Virus record (IMG/VR): IMGVR_UViG_3300000477_000009
Span: 1 to 29,262 of that record
Length of the DNA: 29,262 nucleotides
Reading direction: 5' to 3' (one strand)
Origin: a virus
Shown: positions 7,412 to 14,838 of the stretch, one piece after another
Position numbering within the stretch: position 1 is the stretch's first letter
Layout: every line of letters begins with the position of its first letter
Made by a program: the position numbers and the translations under genes
Notes under the pieces: generated by a model
Told to the model about the DNA's origin: nothing
Seen by the model: the letters and a program-made list of their open reading frames with translations, nothing else
The model's database searches: none

Positions 7412-8275
7412 ATGTCTTACTTGAATGAATGGGTCTTTGACCTACAACTTTTTTCGGGCGTTGATGAGGGTTCCGACGCCGGGGACCAAGAGGAAGAAGC
7501 CGACGAAGACGACGAAATAACTGTGGACTATTTCTTAGAGAAAGACGACGAAGAAGATGAGGAAGCTGTCGGCGAAGAGGAGGAAGAGGAAACCGAAGAG
7601 GAGGAAGAAGAGAAGCTTGACCCTAAGACCGAAGAGGCATTTGCTAAGAGGTTGGCAGCGGAAAGAGAGAAAATGAAGAAAGAGTTCCAGCAAGAATTTG
7701 ACAATCGACTTAACCAAATCCAACAACAGCCTCCGCCTGGACAACCTGCTAAATCCGATAAGGAGATAAAGAAAGAGCTTGAGGAGCTGGCAGATGACCT
7801 CGGGTTGTCAACCGAAGCCGTAGAGATACTTTACCGCCAACAGTTGGCTCTTAACCAGCAAAACCAAAGGCTTCAAGAAGCCCAAGGAGTTATAGAGTCG
7901 ATGAAGGAAGATGTAAGTAAAGGAGACGCTAAGGCTGAAATTGAGAGTATGAGGTCTAAAAACCCCCATCTTCCCGCATTTGACGAGAATAGGTTGAGGG
8001 AAATAAGAAAGACTCACCGTGATACTTACGGAGTTTCTCTCCCTTGGAAAGAAGCCTATAAACAACTTGTGGCTGAAGAGGCTATGGCTGGTAAGCTTGC
8101 CCGGCAAGTACAACAAGAAACCATTGGGAATATCACCAAGAGAGGTAAAGCTACTACTAAGGCTGGTAAGAAGGGTAAAGCGAGTAAGAAGCCGGACCTT
8201 TGGGACCTTCCTCCTGAGCAGTTTGAAGAGCTTCAACAAAAGGCTCTTAGAGGTGAGCTTAAGACTAATCAATAG
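7412..8275 (+). CDS. Capsid scaffold protein with Prp-type N-terminal motif
   Basis: Scaffold proteins direct capsid assembly and then leave the prohead. The 287-residue product lies between portal and capsid genes. It has a very acidic N-terminal third (residues 18-75), a long Gln/Glu/Lys helical middle (85-200) and a basic tail (about 235-260, KRGKATTKAGKKGKASKKP) followed by a short acidic helix. This layout is typical of scaffolds, whose basic C-terminus binds the capsid protein. Residues 9-15 are FDLQLFS, matching the Prp protease site of Bacillota. Cleavage after F14 would remove 14 residues. The start ATG 7412 is set by TAGGGAGGTAAG. The opposite strand also shows long open frames here, but they result from the skewed acidic codon content. 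Confidence 0.85.
   Translation: MSYLNEWVFDLQLFSGVDEGSDAGDQEEEADEDDEITVDYFLEKDDEEDEEAVGEEEEEETEEEEEEKLDPKTEEAFAKRLAAEREKMKKEFQQEFDNRLNQIQQQPPPGQPAKSDKEIKKELEELADDLGLSTEAVEILYRQQLALNQQNQRLQEAQGVIESMKEDVSKGDAKAEIESMRSKNPHLPAFDENRLREIRKTHRDTYGVSLPWKEAYKQLVAEEAMAGKLARQVQQETIGNITKRGKATTKAGKKGKASKKPDLWDLPPEQFEELQQKALRGELKTNQ
7436..7456 (+). other. Predicted Prp protease site (scaffold)
   Basis: These codons spell F-D-L-Q-L-F-S at residues 9-15. By analogy with L27 (LNLQFF then A), the cut should fall between the last F and S. Confidence 0.7.
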
Positions 8276-8286
8276 GAGGTGTAAAC

Positions 8287-8733
8287 ATGTCTTCACAGGA
8301 CAATGTTTTTGTTGGAAAGGGGCCTGACCATATTGTAAGGGGTTTGGTTTCCAGTCAAACAGCTGTGGGGAATATCATAGCTGACGGTCAGTCTGCTAAG
8401 TATGTAAAGCTTGGTTTTAAGCCGGCTTTTATTAGGCTTATTAAACTGTCCGAAGCTGCAGAGTCTCCCACAACTGACGTATTGGCTCTGGAATGGAACG
8501 AGGGTATGTATTATAAGGACAGTGACGGAACTCTCCACTGGAATAAGTCCGTGGCTGTTGCCAACTCCGGCACAATGTCGAGAGTAGACAATGACCCTAC
8601 GGATGACGACCCGAAACATTCCGATTTTTCCGGGATATACGTAGACGAAAGAGGGTTTTACCTGGGGCAAGACAGTGACCTTCAAGGTACTGAAGGAAGC
8701 CCCAACCTTGTAGCTTTTATTGCTATGGGGTAA
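8287..8733 (+). CDS. Probable head-decoration / capsid-stabilising protein
   Basis: The 148-residue product sits between the scaffold and the major capsid gene, the usual place of decoration (gpD-like) proteins. It is beta-rich with alternating hydrophobic positions, for example KYVKLGFKPAFIRLIKLS (residues 38-55) and a glycine-rich C-terminus (SGIYVDERGFYLGQDSDLQG). It lacks cysteine, membrane segments and the F-D-L-Q-L-F motif present in its two neighbours, so it is probably added after assembly and not processed. The ribosome site TAGGAGGTG is strong, consistent with high expression in the capsid operon. The call rests on position and composition; no family is recognised with certainty. 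Confidence 0.55.
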   Translation: MSSQDNVFVGKGPDHIVRGLVSSQTAVGNIIADGQSAKYVKLGFKPAFIRLIKLSEAAESPTTDVLALEWNEGMYYKDSDGTLHWNKSVAVANSGTMSRVDNDPTDDDPKHSDFSGIYVDERGFYLGQDSDLQGTEGSPNLVAFIAMG

Positions 8734-8760
8734 ACAAACTAAAGAAAGGGTGAGAAAACT

Positions 8761-9759
8761 ATGGTTATCGGTTCTAAGTATTTCGATTTGCAGCTATTTG
8801 CCAGTAACCCCTTGAACACCTGGGAAGACCAGGGTACCCAAGGGTTGACCAACCGGCAGATTACGTTTTATAACCGGTCATTGCTTGAGAGGCTTTTGCC
8901 GAGTCTTATATTCCTCAAGCATGGACAGAAGAAGCCTATCCCTAAGAAGCATGGGATGACCGCTAACTTCCGTAAGTTTAACCGGCTTGAGCCCGCCTTG
9001 GAGCCTATCGTAGAAGGTATAACTCCGAAGGGCAATAAGCTCGATATCACCGCCATCCACGCTGTGGTCCAACAGTACGGGGATTATTTGACCCTTACTG
9101 ACCTCATCGACCTGGCTGGTATCGACCCGCATGTTACGGAAGCCACTCAGCTTCTCGGAGAACAAGCCGCAGAAACTCTGGATATTGTGGTCCGGGATAT
9201 AGTCGCTAAAGGTACTAACGTTTACTATGTAGGCGGGGGTACTGAAAGAAGCGACGTTGGAGACGGGGATAACATTACCGCTCAGACTATGCGAAGGGTA
9301 AGGCAAATCATGGCGAGGAATAACGTTAAGCCTTACGATGGTAAAGACTACTTGGCTTTTATCCACCCCGATGTTTCTTATGACATTATGGGAGATGAAA
9401 CCTGGGAGTCTGCCAACAATTACGCCAACACCGGTCGTATTTTCGATGGGGAGATTGGTCGTCTTTACGGAGTACGTTACATCGAGAGTACTCTTTGCCC
9501 CATTTTTGCTGGTGAGGGCGAAGGCGGAGAAGATGTGTATGGAACTATCGTTATCGGCAAGAATGCTTACGGAGTTCCTGATATTGACGGGAGTTCTAAG
9601 CCGGAAACTATTGTTAAGCCTCTTGGTTCCGGGGGAACTGAAGACCCGTTGAACCAACGTAGTTCCGTAGGTTGGAAAGCAATGCTTACATCCATTAGGT
9701 TGGATGAGCTTTGTATCCTGAGAGTTGAAAGTGCCGCCAGTGTTGGTGCTTTAGACTAA
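8761..9759 (+). CDS. Major capsid protein, N4-gp56 family
   Basis: This protein forms the HK97-fold shell. In 332 residues I recognise the N4-gp56 family pattern. It includes a segment ending LIFLKHGQKKPIPKKHG (residues about 52-68), then NFRKFNRLEPALEPIVEGITP, IHAVVQQYGDYLTLTDLIDL, and TQLLGEQAAETLDIVVRDI followed by GTNVYYVGG. The C-terminal half carries AFIHPDVSYDI and the GRLYGVRYIES region typical of the family. The extra N-terminus contains FDLQLFA (residues 8-14), a Prp-type cleavage site, so the mature chain should begin at A14. The codons of this motif differ from those of the scaffold motif, so the peptide itself appears to be conserved. Codon use is more C- and G-rich than in the flanking genes, as in highly expressed genes. 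A terminator follows. Confidence 0.92.
   Translation: MVIGSKYFDLQLFASNPLNTWEDQGTQGLTNRQITFYNRSLLERLLPSLIFLKHGQKKPIPKKHGMTANFRKFNRLEPALEPIVEGITPKGNKLDITAIHAVVQQYGDYLTLTDLIDLAGIDPHVTEATQLLGEQAAETLDIVVRDIVAKGTNVYYVGGGTERSDVGDGDNITAQTMRRVRQIMARNNVKPYDGKDYLAFIHPDVSYDIMGDETWESANNYANTGRIFDGEIGRLYGVRYIESTLCPIFAGEGEGGEDVYGTIVIGKNAYGVPDIDGSSKPETIVKPLGSGGTEDPLNQRSSVGWKAMLTSIRLDELCILRVESAASVGALD
8782..8802 (+). other. Predicted Prp protease site (major capsid protein)
   Basis: These codons spell F-D-L-Q-L-F-A at residues 8-14. Cutting before A14, as for ribosomal protein L27, would remove 13 residues. Confidence 0.75.
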
Positions 9760-9787
9760 AACTAAGCTCAAGATTAAGTTTAGGGGG

Positions 9788-9831
9788 GCCGGGTAGTAAC
9801 CTGGATATACTAACTACCCGGCTCTTCTTTT
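9788..9831 (+). terminator. Rho-independent terminator after the capsid gene
   Basis: GCCGGGTAGT (9788-9797) pairs perfectly with ACTACCCGGC (9813-9822) around a 15-base loop, and a T-rich tail (TCTTCTTTT) follows. It closes the portal/scaffold/capsid segment and should lower expression of downstream tail genes by partial read-through. No promoter is evident between it and the next gene. Confidence 0.88.
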
Positions 9832-9853
9832 AAAAATGAAAGGAGGAAAAATT

Positions 9854-10264
9854 ATGTCTAAGAAAACTAAAAAGAAAACTGAAGAGTCGGTTGAAGAGGG
9901 TGTTATTGTGGATGAGACCGGAGAAGAAGAAGTTGAGGAGCAAGAAGGGGTAACAGAAGGGATGTCCGCAGAAAGAGACCCCGCTCCTATTATAAAGGAT
10001 TCTACTCCTACTCCAGACCCTTTGGCTGCCAGTTTGGAGAAACAAATAACCGCTATGGGTAAAAAGACCGCTGAGAAGCTAAAGTCCTGTACTTATGAGA
10101 AAATCAAGATACCTATGGATGACCTTAACCCTAAGGAAACATTTGTCATTGTGGGTATAAATGGGTGGAACCTCCAGATTCAAAGAGGGGTAGCCGTTAA
10201 CCTTCCCATACCCGTAGTTGATTTGCTGGAAGCCGGAGGATATAACCCTACGAGAGTAAGGTAA
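9854..10264 (+). CDS. Small virion-associated protein after the capsid gene
   Basis: ATG 9854 is preferred over the in-frame ATG 9836 because AAAGGAGG lies between them at proper spacing; the product is then 136 residues. The first half is an acidic, disordered segment (V-E-E-x-x and E-E-E runs) and the second half is a compact domain with FVIVGINGWNLQIQRGVAV and PIPVVDLLEAGG. The V-N-G-x-x-x-x-I-x-R-G-x-x-V-x-(L/V)-P pattern of this domain is familiar from many small proteins found near head-completion genes of phages; its molecular role is not known. It is the first gene after the capsid terminator, so its level is probably lower than that of the capsid. Confidence 0.6.
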   Translation: MSKKTKKKTEESVEEGVIVDETGEEEVEEQEGVTEGMSAERDPAPIIKDSTPTPDPLAASLEKQITAMGKKTAEKLKSCTYEKIKIPMDDLNPKETFVIVGINGWNLQIQRGVAVNLPIPVVDLLEAGGYNPTRVR

Positions 10265-10276
10265 GGGGGGTATATT

Positions 10277-11065
10277 ATGAAAAATATTAGAAGCCGAGGG
10301 CTCACTGTAGGACAGCTTTTAAAGAGGTTGCAAAATGAAGTAGATGATGTTATACCCGAGGATTGGGTGTTTGATTGGATTGATGAGGGCCTCTTAGAAA
10401 TAGCTACTTACTACGGTGAGCCCAAAAGCTTCATCGTAATAGTAACGGACAAGGAGAACCACAAAGAAGCCCTGTCTGAGTTTATGGATAATCTTTCCGA
10501 CTACAAAGGAGTTTCTGTGGATTGGAGTACGAAGGGTTTAAAAGAGGGGACTAAAAGAGTTGTGGCTGGACCCAGAAGTTTTATCGACTTACCTGATGAC
10601 TTCATCAAAGAGAACGAAGTCGTGAGAGTAGAACATAACATAATAACAAGAGATTACGTTATAAATTCTAACAGACAAATAATGTTTGTTCATCCTGGAG
10701 GATACCAAGTTAATTATCAAAGTTTACCTTGGAATGTTTTCAGAGAAGACGTAGAACTGAGCGAATATTATTTTCCCACCCACTCACACCCAACGGAGCA
10801 GTCTTACGAAGTTAAACATAAAGAACTCTCCTTGCCTATTCATTACTTATTCCACCCCGCATTAATATTGTGGTGTAAACACAAATACTGGGAGAGAGAA
10901 GCCGATGCTTCTCCAGGAGAGGTTCAACTGTCGGAGAATTATTGGCATAAGTTCCACAGAAAAGTAAGGGATACTTCTGTCAAGTTATTAAAGCAAAAGA
11001 AGTACCCCGACATTATTTCTCTCCCTAATTGGGGTGGAGAAGTTCCCACTAATTGGCCTTTCTAG
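10277..11065 (+). CDS. Head-tail adaptor, gp11-like (tail tubular A) protein
   Basis: In podoviruses the adaptor ring attaches under the portal and carries the nozzle. The 262-residue product starts with a typical adaptor pattern, GLTVGQLLKRLQNEV then WVFDWIDEGLLEIA (residues 9-44). Central beta-strands (RSFIDLPDDFIKENEVVRVE) follow, with a YQVNYQSLP element, and then helical LFHPALILWCKHKYWEREAD. This mix of helical bundle and beta-sandwich, together with its place immediately before the large nozzle gene, supports the call. Starts ATG 10277 behind AAGGGGGG. Similarity is by fold pattern, so confidence is moderate. Confidence 0.6.
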   Translation: MKNIRSRGLTVGQLLKRLQNEVDDVIPEDWVFDWIDEGLLEIATYYGEPKSFIVIVTDKENHKEALSEFMDNLSDYKGVSVDWSTKGLKEGTKRVVAGPRSFIDLPDDFIKENEVVRVEHNIITRDYVINSNRQIMFVHPGGYQVNYQSLPWNVFREDVELSEYYFPTHSHPTEQSYEVKHKELSLPIHYLFHPALILWCKHKYWEREADASPGEVQLSENYWHKFHRKVRDTSVKLLKQKKYPDIISLPNWGGEVPTNWPF

Positions 11066-11077
11066 GGGGTATAATAA

Positions 11078-13036
11078 ATGGAAGAGCAGGTTCAGGATGA
11101 ACGTTACCAACCCTTAAAGGTTTATGACTTTTCAAAAGGGTATATGGATGCCTTAGCACCGGAGTATTTACCGGACGAAGCCTCCCCCGATTGTCTTAAT
11201 GTTTTGTGTAGAACTGCGGGAGATTTAAAGAGAAGACCTAGTTTCGACAAGGTGGCCTCTACAGGAGGGGAAGGCATAATTAACTTGTTCCCTTTCTATT
11301 CCGAAGACTTTACCATAATAGGTAAAGGTTTTAATTATTATGCTTTTGAAAAAGAGATTCAAGGAGACTCGGGGGAAGTATCGGGTAGTCTAGACCGAGG
11401 TTTAAGAGAAGAGCTTACTATTGGGTTGGTTTTGGAAGAAGAAGAGTTGGAAGAAGGGGATTACGTCAAAATAACTTCCACTGTCCCCATAAGTTTCTCA
11501 GGTATAGACGAATTGTTCGTTAATTGGATGTGGCTCCACGGGGGAATCGTTATGGAGGATTGGGAGGAAAGTAAGAAAGAATTGGTTGAGGATTTTAAAT
11601 TCCAATTAATAGACTCTGGTGACAATATAGTTAAAGAAGTTTTTTTGGGTTATGACCTTCCAGAGGAGGAAATTAAAGCAACTACTTCTGGAAAAACTTT
11701 AGTGGACGTATCTTCGCTAGAGGGTCTTTATTACGTCCGAATTAAGTTGTTGTGTTCTTATACTCCCGTTAGAAGCCGGATGTTAGCTATCTCTCAGGTA
11801 GCTGCAAAAGGTTTTGATGATAAAAGCCTTTTAGTAGCTTCTGTCAAAGAGAACGGCGAAGAAAAAATTAAATTCTTTAAAAATGAAGTGAAAGACGAAA
11901 ACTTAGAGTCACTGAATATAAACCTTCCCTTAGACGATAAAACTTTTTACCAGTTTGAACAGGCTATAGGAAGTTTGGTAGCTTTTAGCGGAAGGAGCAC
12001 TCCTTGGGTTTGGAACGGTTTGGTCGTTGAGGAGTTGGAGGAAGCCCCTGCTGAGGGTCGAAATCCTGTGTATCACCATGCCAGGCTTTTCGTTAGTACT
12101 CAACCGTCTTTGATAAATTGGTGTGAACCTTATAACCTCTTCAGTTGGCCCGGAGTCAATTATATGTATGTGGGAACTTATGGTGATGGTATCGTCAGTA
12201 TGAGAAGGTTGAGAGATGCACTGGTTATTTTTAAAGACCGTTCTACTTATGTACTAAGAGGAGCCTCTAAGTTAGACTTTCACCTCGAAGAGGTAAGTAC
12301 GTCTTTAGGTTGTGTTGGTCCTCAAGCTGCTTTGTTTTATGGCGGAGGAATAATACTGGTTACACAGAGAGGATTAGAAACCTTCGACGGGGTTAACTTT
12401 GAACCTTTATCTCAAGCTATTCCTCGTTTGTGGGATGGTTTGGTAAAAGAAGAAGACTTAGGTTCTATTGTTCTTTCGGAGAAAGACAGTTTGATATTTA
12501 TGAGTGTTCCTAGTAAAGACTTAGTCTTAGTTTATGATTTAAGAACTGGAGCTATATGGCCCTGGAAAAAGAGTATTACTTGTATGACAAGCTTCATGGA
12601 AGAGACAGGAAACGTTTATTTTTATTCAGGAGGGAAAGAAAACGGGTACATTACTAGTTTGGATAAAGAGGGCGACAAAGAAGTAGTATACCCTGCTTAT
12701 TGGGTATCTAAGCCTTATGGATTAGACGTTCCTAGTTGGTACAAAAAAACCAAAAACCTTTACCTAGAAACTAGTTCGTCCTCCAAAGCCAAAGATAACC
12801 TAGAACTTGTGGTTAATGTTGATAATACTTCTCTAACCTCGGAGGATGAGAAAGAGGTAATTAAAAGGAAAGAAGATGATTATATTACTAAATATCTTTT
12901 AAACCAACCTCGTCCTTGGTGGAGGTATATTTCTTTCAAATTTAACTTTAAAGAAGATTCTGAAGACTTGGTTATAAAGGGTTTGGAGGCTCAAGCTAAG
13001 CTTAAACCGTTATCTAAAGTTAGGGGGGAAGCATAG
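11078..13036 (+). CDS. Tail nozzle / hub protein (gp12 or P22 gp10-like beta-propeller)
   Basis: The nozzle closes the short tail. The 652-residue product has the typical N-terminus FSKGYMDALAPEYLPDEASP then CLNVLCRTAGDLKRRPSFD (residues about 19-55), as in many podovirus nozzle and hub proteins. The propeller part shows WCEPYNLFSWPGVNYMYVG, then LRDALVIFKDRSTYVLRGAS, GCVGPQAALFYGGGIILVTQ and LVYDLRTGAIWPW, which are canonical nozzle motifs. An insertion-like acidic domain occupies about residues 90-240. The gene follows gp11-like with a 12-base gap and is directly abutted (TAGATG) by a small coiled-coil gene. Confidence is good for the nozzle/hub class and low for any finer assignment. Confidence 0.78.
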   Translation: MEEQVQDERYQPLKVYDFSKGYMDALAPEYLPDEASPDCLNVLCRTAGDLKRRPSFDKVASTGGEGIINLFPFYSEDFTIIGKGFNYYAFEKEIQGDSGEVSGSLDRGLREELTIGLVLEEEELEEGDYVKITSTVPISFSGIDELFVNWMWLHGGIVMEDWEESKKELVEDFKFQLIDSGDNIVKEVFLGYDLPEEEIKATTSGKTLVDVSSLEGLYYVRIKLLCSYTPVRSRMLAISQVAAKGFDDKSLLVASVKENGEEKIKFFKNEVKDENLESLNINLPLDDKTFYQFEQAIGSLVAFSGRSTPWVWNGLVVEELEEAPAEGRNPVYHHARLFVSTQPSLINWCEPYNLFSWPGVNYMYVGTYGDGIVSMRRLRDALVIFKDRSTYVLRGASKLDFHLEEVSTSLGCVGPQAALFYGGGIILVTQRGLETFDGVNFEPLSQAIPRLWDGLVKEEDLGSIVLSEKDSLIFMSVPSKDLVLVYDLRTGAIWPWKKSITCMTSFMEETGNVYFYSGGKENGYITSLDKEGDKEVVYPAYWVSKPYGLDVPSWYKKTKNLYLETSSSSKAKDNLELVVNVDNTSLTSEDEKEVIKRKEDDYITKYLLNQPRPWWRYISFKFNFKEDSEDLVIKGLEAQAKLKPLSKVRGEA

Positions 13037-13183
13037 ATGGAAAAAAAGAAAAGGGAGGTTAATTTAGGTTTTCCTATAAACTCTTTCGACGACAAGAATA
13101 TTCCGGCTTTGCAAGAGAAGTTTAAAAAGATTGAGGATGAATTAAATAAGCTTCAAGAAAAAATCAAAGAGTTAGAAGAATAG
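13037..13183 (+). CDS. 48-residue coiled-coil protein
   Basis: ATG 13037 directly follows the nozzle stop (TAGATG), with AGGGGGG 9 bases upstream as ribosome site, and runs to TAG 13181-13183. It is easily missed because it is so short. The product has a basic N-terminus (MEKKKREVNLG), a short GFPINSFDDKNIPAL stretch, and a heptad-like helix (KIEDELNKLQEKIKELEE). Purine-rich codon use and the AGAGGAGGTG that follows for the next gene support real coding. It might be an assembly chaperone or a minor virion protein, but its function is unknown. Confidence 0.65.
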   Translation: MEKKKREVNLGFPINSFDDKNIPALQEKFKKIEDELNKLQEKIKELEE

Positions 13184-13198
13184 AGGAGGTGTAAACCT

Positions 13199-13963
13199 AT
13201 GCCTACTAGAAACCGTTATTTAGAGAGGTTGAAAGAGACTCACGACCAGGTTCGGTCTAAACCTCACGGGAGATTAGAAGGGCTAGCAGACAGAGACAGA
13301 ACAGGTCCTGTGGGTATTGTAAGTCCTCCGGTGGAAGGTCGAGGACAACCTTTGACTTCTCGACCTAGAACAACTGAAACTCCTTTGAAGATGCCGGAAC
13401 CGGGGCAAGTTCCTTATGAAGAGACTATGCAAGATTTGCTTAAAGGTATGCCTCGGATAGGAGGGGAACAAATAGAAGAAAGAGCAAGAGCTCATGCTGA
13501 TTTACAAATAGACCCCCAGATAAGAGCTTTACAGGAGCAGAAAGCAGAGGCTAGGGCAAGAGATTTAGACACAGCCATAGCCAGAGGTGTGGGTAGGTCT
13601 GGAGTAGTTGATTGGGCTGACCAGCAGAGACAGAAAGATTTTACTCAACAAGTTGCTGATTTAGAGAGAATGAGAGGGCAGCTGACTCTGGAAGAGGCTT
13701 CTCGTTTGGAAGAACAGGCTTTTCAACAAGGGATGGCAAAATTAGAAGCTATTAAGAGTTTAGCTCAACAGTCTATGCAACAGGATGCTGCACATTGGGA
13801 CCAATGGATGCAGTGGGCTGCTTTTGAAGCACAGGAGACCTTGGATTGGTTTGACCGGTTATATCTAACCCCCGGTCAGAAAGCAGATATTGCTATGGCT
13901 TGGGCCGAACTATTTGGAGAGATGCCGAAGGGAATGGATGATTGGATGAAAGGAGGAAAATAA
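13199..13963 (+). CDS. Probable internal virion (ejection) protein 1
   Basis: The 254-residue product has a basic, Arg/Pro-rich N-terminal part (residues 1-85), then long Ala/Gln/Glu helices (about 95-215), then a Trp-rich end (WDQWMQWAAFEAQETLDWFDR). Such Q/A-rich helical proteins located between nozzle genes and the largest virion gene are usually ejection proteins that form a channel with the DNA. Start ATG 13199 follows GAGGAGGTG. No motif gives an enzyme function, so the call is positional. Confidence 0.5.
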   Translation: MPTRNRYLERLKETHDQVRSKPHGRLEGLADRDRTGPVGIVSPPVEGRGQPLTSRPRTTETPLKMPEPGQVPYEETMQDLLKGMPRIGGEQIEERARAHADLQIDPQIRALQEQKAEARARDLDTAIARGVGRSGVVDWADQQRQKDFTQQVADLERMRGQLTLEEASRLEEQAFQQGMAKLEAIKSLAQQSMQQDAAHWDQWMQWAAFEAQETLDWFDRLYLTPGQKADIAMAWAELFGEMPKGMDDWMKGGK

Positions 13964-13964
13964 C

Positions 13965-14822
13965 ATGAGTAAATTAAGAGATATTATGGGAGAGATAGCC
14001 AAACATAGAGCTGTGAAGTCTCTTAGACCCGAGACTGAGCTTGGACCTGACCCCTTCTTTAAGAACGTACTCCCTGAAGAGAAGAGGAAGGTGGGAAGGC
14101 CCCCTATAGGTAGGGAGGACGTGAGAACTCGTATGGTTGGTGTAGAGACTCCCTCTCCTCCTAGGGAAGTCGAGGCTCCTCGTGACCCTGGGGAAAGGGC
14201 TAGGGGAATGGCTGCACAAAGAGAAGGGGTTCCTACTCCTTTTGAGCCTGGTACTCCCACACAACGGAGAATAGAACATGATGATACTATGGCTTTGGAA
14301 AGGGAGAAGATGGCTCTCCAAGAACGGTTGGCTAGGATGGCTGGAGCCGGAGGCGCTGGAGGCGCTCCTGGTGTAGATATGGATGAGCTTGCAGATATGC
14401 CTGGAGACCGTGAAATAATGAGGCCTGCTTTGGAGGAATTAGTAAGAACAGCTGTCGGAGAGGGTAAAACCTACCAGCAAATGAAGAGGATGCCTGAGTT
14501 TGCCAATACTCAAGACGCGCTCATCGACGCAGGGTTTAATAAAGGAGATATAGAGGATTTATCTAAACGAGCTTATGCTAGTATAGCCAATGACCGTGCA
14601 GAATATATAAGAACAGAAAGAGTTCCTCAACTCGGTTTCACAGGAGCAATTTTTGACCGCGATACTTTTAACAATACTTTTAAAATTCTGAGTAACCTGG
14701 TTAGAGGAATGGAACAAGCAGGCTATGAACCCTCTAAACGATTAGAAGAGTTAGCAGGATTAAGGAGAGGAACTGGAGGCCCCGCAGGGGGAGAAGCTCC
14801 CGCCGGAGGGCCCACTAGCTAA
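13965..14822 (+). CDS. Probable internal virion (ejection) protein 2 with AT-hook-like motif
   Basis: The 285-residue product has a disordered Pro/Arg/Glu N-terminal part and a Gly/Ala-rich hinge at about residues 126-133, then a folded helical domain (about 140-265). It ends in a Gly/Pro-rich tail. Residues about 42-48 read KVGRPPI, matching the G-R-P core of AT-hook DNA-binding motifs. This could keep the protein on the packaged DNA, which is inference. The start is only one base after the previous stop, behind AAAGGAGG, so coupling is likely. It precedes the giant gene by 16 bases with GAGGAGGG between. Function is assigned by place and composition. Confidence 0.5.
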   Translation: MSKLRDIMGEIAKHRAVKSLRPETELGPDPFFKNVLPEEKRKVGRPPIGREDVRTRMVGVETPSPPREVEAPRDPGERARGMAAQREGVPTPFEPGTPTQRRIEHDDTMALEREKMALQERLARMAGAGGAGGAPGVDMDELADMPGDREIMRPALEELVRTAVGEGKTYQQMKRMPEFANTQDALIDAGFNKGDIEDLSKRAYASIANDRAEYIRTERVPQLGFTGAIFDRDTFNNTFKILSNLVRGMEQAGYEPSKRLEELAGLRRGTGGPAGGEAPAGGPTS

Positions 14823-14838
14823 TTGAGGAGGGATATGA

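Noticed and set aside
7535-8327. Open frames overlapping the scaffold gene on both strands (7535-7744, 7808-8296, 8019-8327)
   Set aside because: Their Leu/Phe or Arg/Leu-rich content is what the acidic, Lys-rich scaffold codons give in other frames; the scaffold has the ribosome site and context.
8878-9657. 259-codon - strand frame opposite the capsid gene
   Set aside because: It lies wholly opposite a well supported capsid gene and is a by-product of its codon bias.
4926-9853. Promoters in the structural operon
   Set aside because: I looked for TTGACA/TATAAT pairs in the gaps before the portal, scaffold, capsid and post-terminator genes and found none convincing; gaps are mostly too short.
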